This document shows positions 1 through 7,799 of a stretch of DNA of 64,000 nt, one piece after another. The position numbers were made by a program, and so were the translations under genes. The stretch covers positions 27,527-91,526 of the forward strand of contig NZ_JAMGBG010000092.1 in the NCBI RefSeq assembly GCF_023516595.1, in the 5' to 3' direction. Origin of the DNA: Streptomyces neyagawaensis (lineage in GTDB: Bacteria > Actinomycetota > Actinomycetes > Streptomycetales > Streptomycetaceae). Position 1 is the stretch's first letter. Each line of letters starts with the position of its first letter. A model generated the notes under the pieces. It did no database searches, was not told the origin of the DNA, and saw only the letters and a program-made list of their open reading frames with translations.

Positions 1-157
1 GGTCGGTCCAGGCGAGATGGGCGATCTGGTGGGCGATCGTCCAGCGCGGCGCGGGGGTCGCGAGCGCCCACCGTTCCACGGGCAACGCGGCGACGAGGGC
101 GTCGAGTTCATCGCTCTCGGCACGGAGGTCGTCGATGACGGGCGTCGGGTCGGCCAT
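1..157 (-). CDS. TIGR03084-family metal-binding protein (5' fragment)
   Basis: Only the first 52 codons are inside the window; the gene runs off the left edge. The N-terminus (MADPTPVIDDLRAE) and the histidine-bearing stretch IAHQIAHLAWTD at residues 40-52 look like the start of the actinobacterial TIGR03084 family, which has the DinB-like fold of mycothiol-dependent maleylpyruvate isomerases; in that fold the first His is a metal ligand. The family function is not established. A 14-bp perfect palindrome lies about 30 nt upstream of the ATG and is probably its operator. Assignment rests on the N-terminus alone. Confidence 0.7.
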   Translation of the reverse strand, partial: MADPTPVIDDLRAESDELDALVAALPVERWALATPAPRWTIAHQIAHLAWTD

Positions 158-188
158 GGGGGGAGGATGGCAGGGCGCCCATAAACAA

Positions 189-202
189 GCAAGCATGCTT
201 GC
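189..202. promoter_or_regulatory. Palindromic operator candidate GCAAGCATGCTTGC
   Basis: A perfect 14-bp palindrome sits in an AT-rich pocket 32-45 bp upstream of the leftward ATG at 157. The position and symmetry suit a TetR-type repressor site for the TIGR03084-type gene. No regulator gene is visible beside it. Confidence 0.45.
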
Positions 203-345
203 ATTTTTAGTCCGAGGGGGGCGGGGTACCCAGGGAACGCGTAAGCCTCAAAAAGATTTACACCCCTGTCTCAGTCCACTAGCCTGGACCGTGCAGTCAT
301 CCACATTGAACGCACCCTCTACTCCCCCGCTCCTGGACGGCTCCC

Positions 346-1341
346 GTGACACCTCCTCGTGCTGACCGGCCCGCACCCACCCCTCCGGTGTCGACCGCCC
401 CGTCTCCCACCTCCTCCACCTCCTCCCCTGCTTCCCGTCACTCCGCCCGGACCCGGGGTCTCGGTGCGCTCGGGCCCGTCGGGCTGGTGCTGGCCGGTGG
501 GGTGTCGGTGCAGTTCGGTGGGGCGCTGGCGGTGAGCCTGATGCCTCGGGCGGGGGCGCTCGGCGTGGTGACGCTGCGGCTGGCGGTGGCCGCGCTCGTG
601 CTGCTCGTGGTGTGCCGGCCCCGGCTGCGCGGGCACTCGCGCGCCGACTGGGGCACCGTCGTGGCCTTCGGCATCACCATGGCCGCGATGAACGGCCTCT
701 TCTACCAGTCCCTCGCCCGCATCCCCCTCGGCCCCGCCGTCACCCTGGAGGTGCTGGGCCCGCTGACCCTGTCCGTCGTCGCGTCCCGCCGCGCGGTGAA
801 CCTCGTATGGGCCGGACTCGCCCTGTGCGGCGTCTTCCTCCTCGGCGGCGGGGGCGGCGGCTTCGGCGACCTCGACCCGGTCGGTGTGGCGTTCGCGCTG
901 TCCGCCGGGGCGATGTGGGCGGCGTACATCGTCTTCAGCGCCCGTACGGGCCGGCGGTTCCCGCAGGCCGACGGGCTGGCGCTCGCCATGGTCGTCGCGG
1001 CGGTGCTGTTCCTGCCGCTCGGGGTGGTGGAGTCGGGGGCCCGGCTCCTCGCTCCGACGACCCTCGCGCTGGGCGCCGCGGTCGCCGTCCTGTCCTCCGT
1101 CCTCCCCTACACCCTGGAACTCCTCGCGCTGCGCCGCCTGCCGTCCTCCACGTTCGCCGTCCTCATGAGCCTGGAGCCCGCGCTCGCGGCAGCCGCCGGT
1201 TTCCTCATCCTCGACCAGACCCTGTCCGCGACGGAGTCCCTCGCGATCGCGCTGGTCATCGGCGCAAGCATGGGGGCGGTGCGGACGCAGGTGGGGCGGG
1301 GTAAGGCGAAGGGGGTGACGGCGGGCTCAGGGGCGGGATGA
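346..1341 (+). CDS. EamA/RhtA-family transporter
   Basis: A 331-residue inner-membrane protein of the drug/metabolite transporter superfamily. After a Pro/Ser/Thr-rich N-terminal tail of about 40 residues there are roughly ten hydrophobic helices arranged as two EamA halves (about 45-170 and 185-315). Sequence such as VTLEVLGPLTLSVVASRR resembles RhtA-type threonine/homoserine exporters, so amino-acid efflux is the likely role, though the substrate cannot be read from sequence. The start is GTG at 346. A TAGCCT -10-like box at 281-286 would give a leader of roughly 55 nt. The gene stands alone and is convergent with the GNAT gene downstream. Confidence 0.85.
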   Translation: MTPPRADRPAPTPPVSTAPSPTSSTSSPASRHSARTRGLGALGPVGLVLAGGVSVQFGGALAVSLMPRAGALGVVTLRLAVAALVLLVVCRPRLRGHSRADWGTVVAFGITMAAMNGLFYQSLARIPLGPAVTLEVLGPLTLSVVASRRAVNLVWAGLALCGVFLLGGGGGGFGDLDPVGVAFALSAGAMWAAYIVFSARTGRRFPQADGLALAMVVAAVLFLPLGVVESGARLLAPTTLALGAAVAVLSSVLPYTLELLALRRLPSSTFAVLMSLEPALAAAAGFLILDQTLSATESLAIALVIGASMGAVRTQVGRGKAKGVTAGSGAG

Positions 1342-1361
1342 CGTCCTCGCCGCCTGCATGC

Positions 1362-1392
1362 GCTGCCATGCCCTGCCATTTCCTGCCATGCC
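1362..1392. repeat. Short tandem 10-mer, about 3 copies
   Basis: Three tandem copies of a CCTGCCATGC-like 10-mer lie between the convergent EamA and GNAT genes. No coding potential and no function apparent. Confidence 0.5.
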
Positions 1393-1412
1393 TTGCGCGG
1401 ACATGCGCCTGA

Positions 1413-1877
1413 TCACACACCGGGGTCGCGGAGGCCGACGGCGTCATGCCGCCAGAACGGCTCCGCGTAGACCAGCGTCCCCGTCATCCACGGCTCGTAC
1501 TCCGGGAGCCTGAGGACCTGGAAGGCGCCATCCGGGATGCGCAGGGACGGCCTACGGAAGCCCAACCCGCCACCGGCCGCGAAACCGAAACGCGTGTAGT
1601 AGCGGGGATCACCCTCCAACCAGACGAGAGGGACCGCCCGTTCGGCGAGGATCCTCAGTCCGTGCCGGACCAGCGCCGAGCCGATGCCGTGCCCGTGGAG
1701 CGGTGGCACCACGGCCAGCGGACTGAGGACGTGCACGTCGACCAGCCGCCGGGGAGCGTCGAGCAGGCCGCGGGTGAACATGACATGCCCGACGACCTGT
1801 CCGTCGTGCTCGGCGACCAGCGAGAGGCCGTCGTCGGCCGTAAGGGTGTCCCGCAGGGTGTCGACCAGGTCGGCCAC
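1413..1877 (-). CDS. GNAT N-acetyltransferase (5' end apparently frameshifted)
   Basis: The 154 residues read from GTG 1877 carry the GNAT acetyl-CoA-binding core: VVPPLHGHGIGSALVRHGL (pyrophosphate-binding motif A, Q/R-x-x-G-x-G/A type) and a later WLEGDPRYYTRFGF motif, as in YhbS-type acetyltransferases. The family needs one more N-terminal strand and helix. That segment is present upstream in another frame: ATG 1960 begins MDLREERPSDSQAVRAVHL, which runs into this frame if one base is added in the C4 run at 1901-1904. The gene is therefore either a recent frameshift mutant or contains a sequencing error; the GTG at 1877 would give an N-truncated protein. It is divergent from the alpha/beta hydrolase gene. 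Confidence 0.75.
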   Translation of the reverse strand: MADLVDTLRDTLTADDGLSLVAEHDGQVVGHVMFTRGLLDAPRRLVDVHVLSPLAVVPPLHGHGIGSALVRHGLRILAERAVPLVWLEGDPRYYTRFGFAAGGGLGFRRPSLRIPDGAFQVLRLPEYEPWMTGTLVYAEPFWRHDAVGLRDPGV

Positions 1878-2116
1878 GGCCGGGCCATGGTCACCGAACG
1901 CCCCAGATGAACGGCCCGCACGGCCTGGCTGTCGCTCGGACGCTCTTCGCGGAGATCCATTCCCGGAGGGTAGGCACCCCTGAGGGTGTGTCTCACCTGG
2001 TTTCCCACCGAGGGCCGAAGCGGCCGGAAAACCCGCGCCGCGAACGGCCGGAACGGCCTTAGGTTGGACGTGGCCCCGCCGGTCCGGGTGAGGGCGAGTC
2101 GTCGGACGGGGGTGGC

Positions 2117-2968
2117 GTGGTGCCGGAGGTCGAGTTGTCGGCCGGGACGATCGACTATCAGGACACCGGCGGGGACGGGCCCGTGCTCGTGTTCGGCCAT
2201 GGTCTGCCGATGACCGGGACGCAGTGGCGCAAGGTCGTCCCGCTCCTGGACGGTTACCGCTGCGTCCTGCCCACGCTGCCGCTCGGCGGCCACAGTCGGC
2301 CGATGAGACCCGACGCCGACCTGTCCCACCGCGGCGTCGCCCGGCTGCTGGGCGAGTTCATGGAGCGGCTGGGCCTGGACGACGTGACGCTCGTCCTCAA
2401 CGACTGGGGCGGCGGCCAGTTCCTGGTGACGGAGGAGCGGGGCGACAGGGTCGGGCGGCTCGTACTGGTCGCCTGCGAGGCGTTCGACAACTTCCCGCCC
2501 GGCCCCGCCAAGGCCGTGGCCAGGGTCTGCAAGGTACCCGGCGGCGTCCGGCTGCTGACCCGTCTGATGCGAGTCCCCGCGTTCCGGGACAACCCCCGCG
2601 GATACGGCGGGATGAGCCTGCGAGGCATCCCGGACGAGATCCTCGCCGAGTGGTTCGGCCCCGCGACCCGCAGCCGGGCCATCCGGCGGGACTTCGCCAA
2701 GTTCGCCACGTCGGCGCCCGGCCGGGCTGTCCTGCTGGAGTGGAGCGAGGAGCTGCGGCGCTTCGAGCGACCCGTCCTGGTCGTGTGGGCCACGGAGGAC
2801 CGTCTGATGCCGCGCGAGCACGGCCCCCGTCTGGCCGCGCTCTACCCGAAGGGCCGGCTGATCGAGATCGAGGACTCCTCCACGCTCGTACCCGAGGACC
2901 AGCCGGAACAGCTCGCCGAGGCGATCAGGGACTTCGTCGAGGAGACCGGGGCGGGGAACGACGCTTGA
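2117..2968 (+). CDS. Alpha/beta hydrolase, haloalkane-dehalogenase-like, lacking the usual catalytic His
   Basis: A 283-residue alpha/beta-hydrolase-fold protein. The oxyanion-type motif FGHGLPM is at residues 32-38 and the nucleophile elbow reads LVLNDWGGGQ, with Asp in place of Ser as in haloalkane dehalogenases. A cap region rich in Arg follows, then the acid strand VLVVWATEDRLMP. Where the family has a catalytic His before the final helix (typically GHFVPEDQP), this protein has SSTLVPEDQP, so the His is replaced by Thr. Activity is therefore doubtful or uses other chemistry. The start is GTG at 2117 behind a G-rich stretch; a TAGGTT -10-like box at 2060-2065 implies a short leader. Confidence 0.8.
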   Translation: MVPEVELSAGTIDYQDTGGDGPVLVFGHGLPMTGTQWRKVVPLLDGYRCVLPTLPLGGHSRPMRPDADLSHRGVARLLGEFMERLGLDDVTLVLNDWGGGQFLVTEERGDRVGRLVLVACEAFDNFPPGPAKAVARVCKVPGGVRLLTRLMRVPAFRDNPRGYGGMSLRGIPDEILAEWFGPATRSRAIRRDFAKFATSAPGRAVLLEWSEELRRFERPVLVVWATEDRLMPREHGPRLAALYPKGRLIEIEDSSTLVPEDQPEQLAEAIRDFVEETGAGNDA

Positions 2969-2975
2969 GCGCCGA

Positions 2976-3005
2976 CTTCGGCTTCGGCTTCGGCTTCGGC
3001 TTCGG
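2976..3005. repeat. Tandem hexamer CTTCGG x5
   Basis: Five perfect copies of CTTCGG follow immediately after the hydrolase stop codon. Likely a slippage product; it could also fold weakly as part of the convergent 3' ends. Confidence 0.8.
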
Positions 3006-3062
3006 CTGGCCGAGGGCATGCTGACGCGCGGGTTTCATCGGGCCGGCTTTCATGAATCGGCG

Positions 3063-4004
3063 TCACCATCGTGCGCGCAGCACGCCGTCGCTGTCGGGTA
3101 GAACGGCTTGGAGCAGGGGACTGCGTTCGTCGGTGTAGAGGGGCAGAGCACGGGCCGCTCGCGCGTCGCCTACCAGGGCAGCGAGCTCCTGGTACTCGGT
3201 CTCATCGACGACCACGTCTCTGATCGTTCCTTCCTTCGTCTCCCAGACCAACTCAATGTGCCATTCGGACGGCAGCGCGGTCAGGACCGCGCCGACGTCG
3301 GGTTGCAGGTCGGGCCAGACGGTCAGCAGAGCGCGCGGGCCGAGACCGGCGCGCACCGCGTTGAGGTTTTCCGTGGTGAGACGGTGCCAGCGTGTGGCGT
3401 TGACGACGAGGGTCTCCTCCAGGAGCAGGCCATGCCGTGCCGCCAACTCGATGCGCACCAACGCCCAGAAGCCTTCGTCGGCGGCCTCTGTCACCTCTGG
3501 TTCCGCGGCGTAGGGGGAAGTCTCTACCGGTTCCGCGAAGAGGCCGAGTTCCCGCGTACGGGCCACGGCGTCCGTGCAGGGCTGGTCGCTGCCCACGTAC
3601 ACGTACTGGTCCCATCCGACGTGCACGGCGAAAACGTCTCCCGCCTCCAGTCGGCACCAGGCGCCCTGCTCACGGAGCATGACGCGGATCAGCTCCAGGG
3701 CCACCGCGAGGGAGACCTCGGCCCCGTCGTGGTAACCGGTGAGGTCAGCCGGGAAGAGCCCGCTGAGACCGTGCCCCTCGACCGCCGGCTGGGCACCGAG
3801 GTCGACGAGCCCGGCGACAGAGGGCTCACGGATCTCCAGCCGGTCAATGCCCGCAGCTTCCGCGAACGCGGAGATCGCCTCCAGATACGCGGCCTCGACC
3901 AGACCGTGGTCGCTGACCGTCGCCTCGGCGCCCCGGTAGCTGCCGTGTTCATCACGGTCGGCGGGGTCATACTTCGTGATCCGGTGAACGAAGGCAGGCG
4001 GCAC
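3063..4004 (-). CDS. Conserved protein of unassigned function
   Basis: A 313-residue soluble protein starting at GTG 4004 with a good ribosome site (AGGAG, 4 nt spacing). It opens MPPAFVHRITKYDPADRDEHG and contains a middle segment WDQYVYVGSDQPC followed by an acidic C-terminal half. I recall similar proteins in many Streptomyces genomes, sometimes labelled RNA-binding, but I see no recognisable RNA-binding motif, no signal peptide and no membrane segment. It is convergent with the alpha/beta hydrolase gene and divergent from the unknown gene at 4135. Confidence 0.75.
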   Translation of the reverse strand: MPPAFVHRITKYDPADRDEHGSYRGAEATVSDHGLVEAAYLEAISAFAEAAGIDRLEIREPSVAGLVDLGAQPAVEGHGLSGLFPADLTGYHDGAEVSLAVALELIRVMLREQGAWCRLEAGDVFAVHVGWDQYVYVGSDQPCTDAVARTRELGLFAEPVETSPYAAEPEVTEAADEGFWALVRIELAARHGLLLEETLVVNATRWHRLTTENLNAVRAGLGPRALLTVWPDLQPDVGAVLTALPSEWHIELVWETKEGTIRDVVVDETEYQELAALVGDARAARALPLYTDERSPLLQAVLPDSDGVLRARW

Positions 4005-4122
4005 GCTACTCCTGGACAGGGTGGAAGGTAGCGTCAGCGTAGGTGCCGGGCCGAACTCGCAGTCGCTGATCTCGCTGCACAGCCCGACAGGTTCAGTGCT
4101 CAGTCACAGTGTGCGATGCCGT

Positions 4123-4128
4123 TAGATT
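4123..4128 (+). promoter_or_regulatory. -10 box TAGATT for a leaderless gene
   Basis: TAGATT ends 6 nt before ATG 4135, the spacing expected if transcription starts at the start codon. No ribosome-binding site precedes the ATG. Confidence 0.5.
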
Positions 4129-4134
4129 GCACGG

Positions 4135-4518
4135 ATGATCGTCCGATGCCACCAAATCATCAGCCCCACGACCGGCAAGGTGGTGCCGGAGCACCCGGGC
4201 ATCCAGGTGGGGGCGGACTACCCGGTACTGGAGATCATCACCTCGGCGAAACGCGTGCTGCTGCGCATCCCTGAGTGGTTCGACACCAGCACCGACCTGG
4301 ACAGCCCCGGATTGTGGGACGCGGCGATGTTCACCGTCGTCAGCGAGCGGATGCCGAGTTGCTGGGTGGCCGCCTTGGAGGGCGGATCCCTGACGCTGGC
4401 GCCCCCGGAGTGGCAGCGTCCCGGCTTCTGGGAGGACTACTTCGATGATGAGCCGGGGGCGATCGCCCAGTATGCCCGGAGACGAGCGGAGATCATCGCT
4501 CAGGCGAAGCGAAAGTAG
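4135..4518 (+). CDS. Hypothetical protein, leaderless
   Basis: A 127-residue soluble protein with no family I recognise. It begins MIVRCHQIISPTTGKVV, has a predicted beta-rich middle (YPVLEIITSAKRVLLRIPEWF), several Trp/Pro motifs near the C-terminus (APPEWQRPGFWEDYFDDE) and a basic tail (RRRAEIIAQAKRK). The acidic EDYFDDEPG stretch followed by the basic helix is its most distinctive feature. No signal peptide or membrane helix. Its promoter places transcription start at the ATG. It opens the accessory stretch 4100-8300. Confidence 0.7.
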   Translation: MIVRCHQIISPTTGKVVPEHPGIQVGADYPVLEIITSAKRVLLRIPEWFDTSTDLDSPGLWDAAMFTVVSERMPSCWVAALEGGSLTLAPPEWQRPGFWEDYFDDEPGAIAQYARRRAEIIAQAKRK

Positions 4519-4707
4519 CGGCCGCCCTCGGATGGCGGGCAAGCTCACAACGCGCCGGTCGACTGGCCGAAGGGCCGACCACGCGTGGCCCGCCAGCTGT
4601 ATGGCCTATGCCGAAGCGGCGGCCGACCTCAGGGAAGCCGAGCTGCCCACCCCGAAGCGTGACTTAGGGAAAATCCCCTGACATCCGAGTCGGCCGACGG
4701 CCTTCGG

Positions 4708-5223
4708 TCAGGAGCGAAATGTCTGCAGGATTTCCAAGTAGGTTCGCCCTGTGTCGGTGATGGTGAAGTGCTCTCTGACATCACCGGTGTCGCCCATGCC
4801 GGAGATGGACTTACCTGGCTTGCGCGCGATCAGACCAACTCCGGCCAGACGTCGTAGTTCGGCGTCCAAGTGGGGGCGGGTATAGCCGCGGTCGTAGGGC
4901 AGGGGGGTGTCGTCTGCGAGGTGCTGCAAGTGGCGCAGTTCTTCGGCGGGAATGAGGTGCTCGAAGAGGAACTTCATGCGGCCGATCTCGTCCTGCTGAC
5001 TGCCCTGGGTTCGTCTGATCTCGCGCAGCACGAACCCGCCAGCAGCGGTATCCACGCTCGTCAGGATGGTCGACATCCAGGGGATCAAGACGAGCAGGAG
5101 CAGCGCGACGGCGGTGATGTCCACCCGCTGCGGAGCAAACAGTTTGAGCACCAGCACCATGAGGGCTGCAGCGGAGATCATCATGCGGGTAGGCAGGTCG
5201 CGTGACGGCGGTTGTTCGGGCAC
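4708..5223 (-). CDS. Membrane protein with C-terminal winged-helix-like domain
   Basis: I place the start at GTG 5223 because GGAGG lies just upstream; the frame stays open further 5' but without a ribosome site. The 171-residue product has two hydrophobic helices (about 15-30 and 36-58), then a helical linker and a C-terminal domain that reads like a winged helix: LDAELRRLAGVGLIARKPGK, then EHFTITDTGRTYLEIL. This is the helix-turn-helix plus wing pattern seen in PadR/MarR-like effectors. A membrane-tethered DNA-binding or protein-interaction role is inference. It lies downstream of the GntR gene on the same strand, separated by about 250 nt. Confidence 0.6.
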   Translation of the reverse strand: MPEQPPSRDLPTRMMISAAALMVLVLKLFAPQRVDITAVALLLLVLIPWMSTILTSVDTAAGGFVLREIRRTQGSQQDEIGRMKFLFEHLIPAEELRHLQHLADDTPLPYDRGYTRPHLDAELRRLAGVGLIARKPGKSISGMGDTGDVREHFTITDTGRTYLEILQTFRS

Positions 5224-5475
5224 TGTGCCTCCGCTGCGATCGAGGATCGAGGATGCCAACGCGTCTGCGTTCAGGGTGGTTGGGCTGGGCCACTGCGGCA
5301 AGACGGCGGTGTCACATCGGGGTAGAGGACGCCCCGGATCCAGTCCTGACGTGCCCAGCCGGACCCAACCCGCCGTCCGGTCCTGGGTTCCCGGGGTCGG
5401 TGCCAAGGACCTTCTCCCGCACACGCGGCCGGGTCATCAGTCGAATCCGGGGGAACGTCGGGCGAAAGCGACCTC

Positions 5476-6255
5476 TCACTCAGGCGTGAACTCGTACTGC
5501 AGCTCATAGAGATGGCCGGCCTTCACCAGAACCGTCACCTCGATGACGCGTTCGTGATCGCTGTGAACCACACGAAGAGTACGCAGCACCGGAAGGCTGG
5601 TAGGGAGGTTCAGCGCTTCGTACTGTCTCTGGGTGGGCACCCGGGCGGACACGCGGTCGACACTGAGGCGAGGCGGATAGCCAAGTTCGGCCAGGAGCGT
5701 GGGACTTCCACCTGGGATCTTCCGACGGCCCGTCAAGGGCGTGCCCCGGGCGATGTCCAGCGGATAGTACGACTCCACGAGTTCGACCGGCTCACCGTCG
5801 ATGAACAGGATCTGGCTGCGGAGCAGCGCCAGACCGTCCTCCGGGAGGCCGAGCACCGTGCGCACGTCCGCCGGTGGCCGACGCTCGCCCACGTCCAGGA
5901 GGGTGCTGCGTGCGCTCGCGCCGGACCTGGCCGCCTCGGCGAGCCAGCGATACGGCTCTCCGGGCGAAGCCGGGGCCATGAAGGAGGCGGGTCGCACGGT
6001 CCGCTGCCGGTGCTCCCGAACAGTGACCGCGGCACCTGCCCGCCCTACCACCAGACGTTCGTCCTTGAGCAACTGCAGTGCCTTCTGCACCGTGGCGTTG
6101 GACGCGTCGAAGCGGGCCTTCAGGTGGGCCGTGGAAGGGAGGCTGCTTCCCGGGGGGATTTCTCCGCTCATGATCTCGTCGCGCAGGTCGGCGGCAATGC
6201 GTTCATGCAGCGAGCGGCGGTCGGGGCTTTCGGGCTGGGCCTTGGGCACGGTCAT
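5476..6255 (-). CDS. GntR-family regulator, HutC/UTRA subfamily
   Basis: A 259-residue regulator with an N-terminal winged helix (residues 12-80; RIAADLRDEIMSGEIPPGSS then LPSTAHLKARFDASNATVQK) and a C-terminal UTRA ligand-binding domain (about 95-250; LVESYYPLDIARGTPL is characteristic). HutC-type proteins bind small effectors and repress nearby genes. Its ATG overlaps the stop codon of the upstream UTRA-only gene (ATGA), so the two are translationally coupled. The palindrome at 6880-6893 upstream of that gene is the obvious operator candidate. Confidence 0.9.
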   Translation of the reverse strand: MTVPKAQPESPDRRSLHERIAADLRDEIMSGEIPPGSSLPSTAHLKARFDASNATVQKALQLLKDERLVVGRAGAAVTVREHRQRTVRPASFMAPASPGEPYRWLAEAARSGASARSTLLDVGERRPPADVRTVLGLPEDGLALLRSQILFIDGEPVELVESYYPLDIARGTPLTGRRKIPGGSPTLLAELGYPPRLSVDRVSARVPTQRQYEALNLPTSLPVLRTLRVVHSDHERVIEVTVLVKAGHLYELQYEFTPE

Positions 6256-6794
6256 TCCATCCTGATCTCGTATCGGAGCCGCTGCCGTCGCCCCGGCATC
6301 ACCATGCAGTCGATCTGGATCGGTTGATCGTCGCGGTCCAAGGTGAGCCGGGTCAGCCGCAGGACCGGCTCCCCGGGCGCGGTCTGCAAGGCCTTCCGTT
6401 CTTCCTCGTCCGGCATGTCCGCGACGACATCCTCACGTACGAGAGCGCCGACGTGTCCGAGTTGGGCGAGCAGCGTCACGGCTCCGCCCCGGATCTTGGC
6501 GGTTCCGGCCAGAGCGGTGCCGCGGGCGATGGAGGTCGGATAGTAGGTGTCCGTGAGCTCGTTCGGCTGATCGTCGAGAAGGATGACACGACGGCGCACG
6601 ACGACCGGCTCTCGCTCCGGCAGCCCGAACAGCCTCGCAACCTCGGCGGGTGCGGGAGCCTCACCGGCGTACACGATTCGCTGCGTGCCCCGGCGGCCCT
6701 GCACGGCCGCATCAGCGGCCCACGCGTCACCCTGCCCGTTCTCACTCGGCATCAGGTAAGGCATCGAGGCGCTGACCCACCTGCTCGTGCCCAA
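6252..6794 (-). CDS. UTRA-domain protein without DNA-binding domain
   Basis: A 180-residue protein homologous to the C-terminal half of HutC-type GntR regulators (LTDTYYPTSIARGTALAG; TLDRDDQPIQIDCMVMPG) but with no winged-helix domain. I chose TTG 6794 because AGGAGG lies 6 nt upstream and a stop codon closes the frame shortly before; the later ATG 6764 has no ribosome site. It is translated just ahead of, and overlaps by 4 nt, a complete GntR gene with the same UTRA fold. A role as co-sensor or heterodimer partner of that regulator is inference; it may also be an effector-binding buffer. Confidence 0.75.
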   Translation of the reverse strand: MGTSRWVSASMPYLMPSENGQGDAWAADAAVQGRRGTQRIVYAGEAPAPAEVARLFGLPEREPVVVRRRVILLDDQPNELTDTYYPTSIARGTALAGTAKIRGGAVTLLAQLGHVGALVREDVVADMPDEEERKALQTAPGEPVLRLTRLTLDRDDQPIQIDCMVMPGRRQRLRYEIRME

Positions 6795-6879
6795 AGGAGC
6801 CCTCCTGGACCACTCGTGTGCGAACTTGCTGCTTCACACGGTAAGCGACACAGCGATTCACCCTGGAAACCTCTCACCA

Positions 6880-6893
6880 CTATTCGCGAATAG
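6880..6893. promoter_or_regulatory. Palindrome CTATTCGCGAATAG, operator candidate
   Basis: A perfect 14-bp palindrome in a locally AT-rich stretch, 86-99 bp upstream of the UTRA/GntR operon start. It is a likely autoregulatory site for the GntR protein encoded by that operon. Confidence 0.5.
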
Positions 6894-7029
6894 CGATAAG
6901 GTTTGCCGCGTCGCGTTCCTCTCGGGACCGGTTGGGGTTCTGCGTGCAGGCCCCAACAGACAGACCCCCGCGACGGGTGCAAGCCGTCCGGGGGCATGGC
7001 CATCAACCGACATGGACGGAGCTGATGAC

Positions 7030-7332
7030 ATGACCGACCTTATCCGTGCTCTCATCGCGTGGATGAGCGCCCTCGGCAGACCTCACGGCAAACACCGTGC
7101 ACGTTCCCTGCCCACGATTCCGGTGCCCGTCCCACCAGCGACGCCAGACGCTGCACTACCCGCCCATCGCAGCCCATACAGCCTCCACGGTCTGCTCGAC
7201 GGCACCGCCACTGTCGCCGTACGCCCGTACGTCACCGTCTGCGAACAGCAACGCCGACAACCGGCCATGGCCTCCGTCGGCCTGAACGTGTCCTGCCCGC
7301 GCCGGACGCACGGGACGGATGTCACCTGGTGA
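7030..7332 (+). CDS. Small hypothetical protein, first of an overlapping pair
   Basis: A 100-residue protein from ATG 7030, preceded by GGAG at 9 nt spacing. It begins MTDLIRALIAWMSALGR and has the segment ALPAHRSPYSLHGLLDGTA then VRPYVTVCEQQRRQ, which I recognise as a small Streptomyces family repeatedly found near GntR or XRE regulators, with unknown function. No membrane segment or signal peptide. Its stop codon overlaps the GTG of the next gene (GTGA), so the two are coupled. The pair is divergent from the UTRA/GntR operon and shares the intergenic palindrome. Confidence 0.7.
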   Translation: MTDLIRALIAWMSALGRPHGKHRARSLPTIPVPVPPATPDAALPAHRSPYSLHGLLDGTATVAVRPYVTVCEQQRRQPAMASVGLNVSCPRRTHGTDVTW

Positions 7333-7640
7333 GCGCCGCCGCAGACGAGGAAGCATCGGACCCACCACGCGTCGCCCGCCTGCTGCCCTGGTCCGGCCCT
7401 GAGAAGAAGCCTTGCTACGTCATTACCGATGATCAGGGTGGACCGGTATCACGGCTTGCGGACGCCGTGGAATCCATCCAACTCGGTATGGGTGCCGAGC
7501 TTCTGGGCCATGCCCACGAGCTGTTGCCGGACGCCCCCAGGGGGGAGCTCCGTTTCATCGCGGAGAGATTGGCGGAGGCCCTCGGCGACGCGCTACGGGT
7601 GGCCGAGAGCCGTGGGCAGCGGCTGGGGCAGCTCGACTGA
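7329..7640 (+). CDS. Small hypothetical protein, second of an overlapping pair
   Basis: A 103-residue protein beginning VSAAADEEASDPPRV, started by the GTG that overlaps the upstream stop. The body PWSGPEKKPCYVITDDQGG and LADAVESIQLGMGAELL reads as a short beta segment followed by a long amphipathic helix, consistent with a small alpha/beta protein. Function unknown; its constant pairing with the preceding gene suggests a two-subunit or chaperone-type relation, which is inference. Confidence 0.65.
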   Translation: MSAAADEEASDPPRVARLLPWSGPEKKPCYVITDDQGGPVSRLADAVESIQLGMGAELLGHAHELLPDAPRGELRFIAERLAEALGDALRVAESRGQRLGQLD

Positions 7641-7799
7641 CAGAGCGGCGCGAGGCCGGGATGCCAGAGAAGTCGAAGGTTCGCCGGTACCGGCAACCGC
7701 GTCTACCTTCCGCTGGCTGACTGACCTGTGCAAACGAGGCGGACCGGCGGCATTCCGGGGGAGTCGTCGGTCAGCCTTCGTCGCTCTGCGGGATGATCT

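Noticed and set aside
1655..3019. A 454-codon leftward frame opposite the alpha/beta hydrolase
   Set aside because: Antisense shadow; only its internal MDLREERPSD segment is meaningful, as the displaced 5' end of the GNAT gene.
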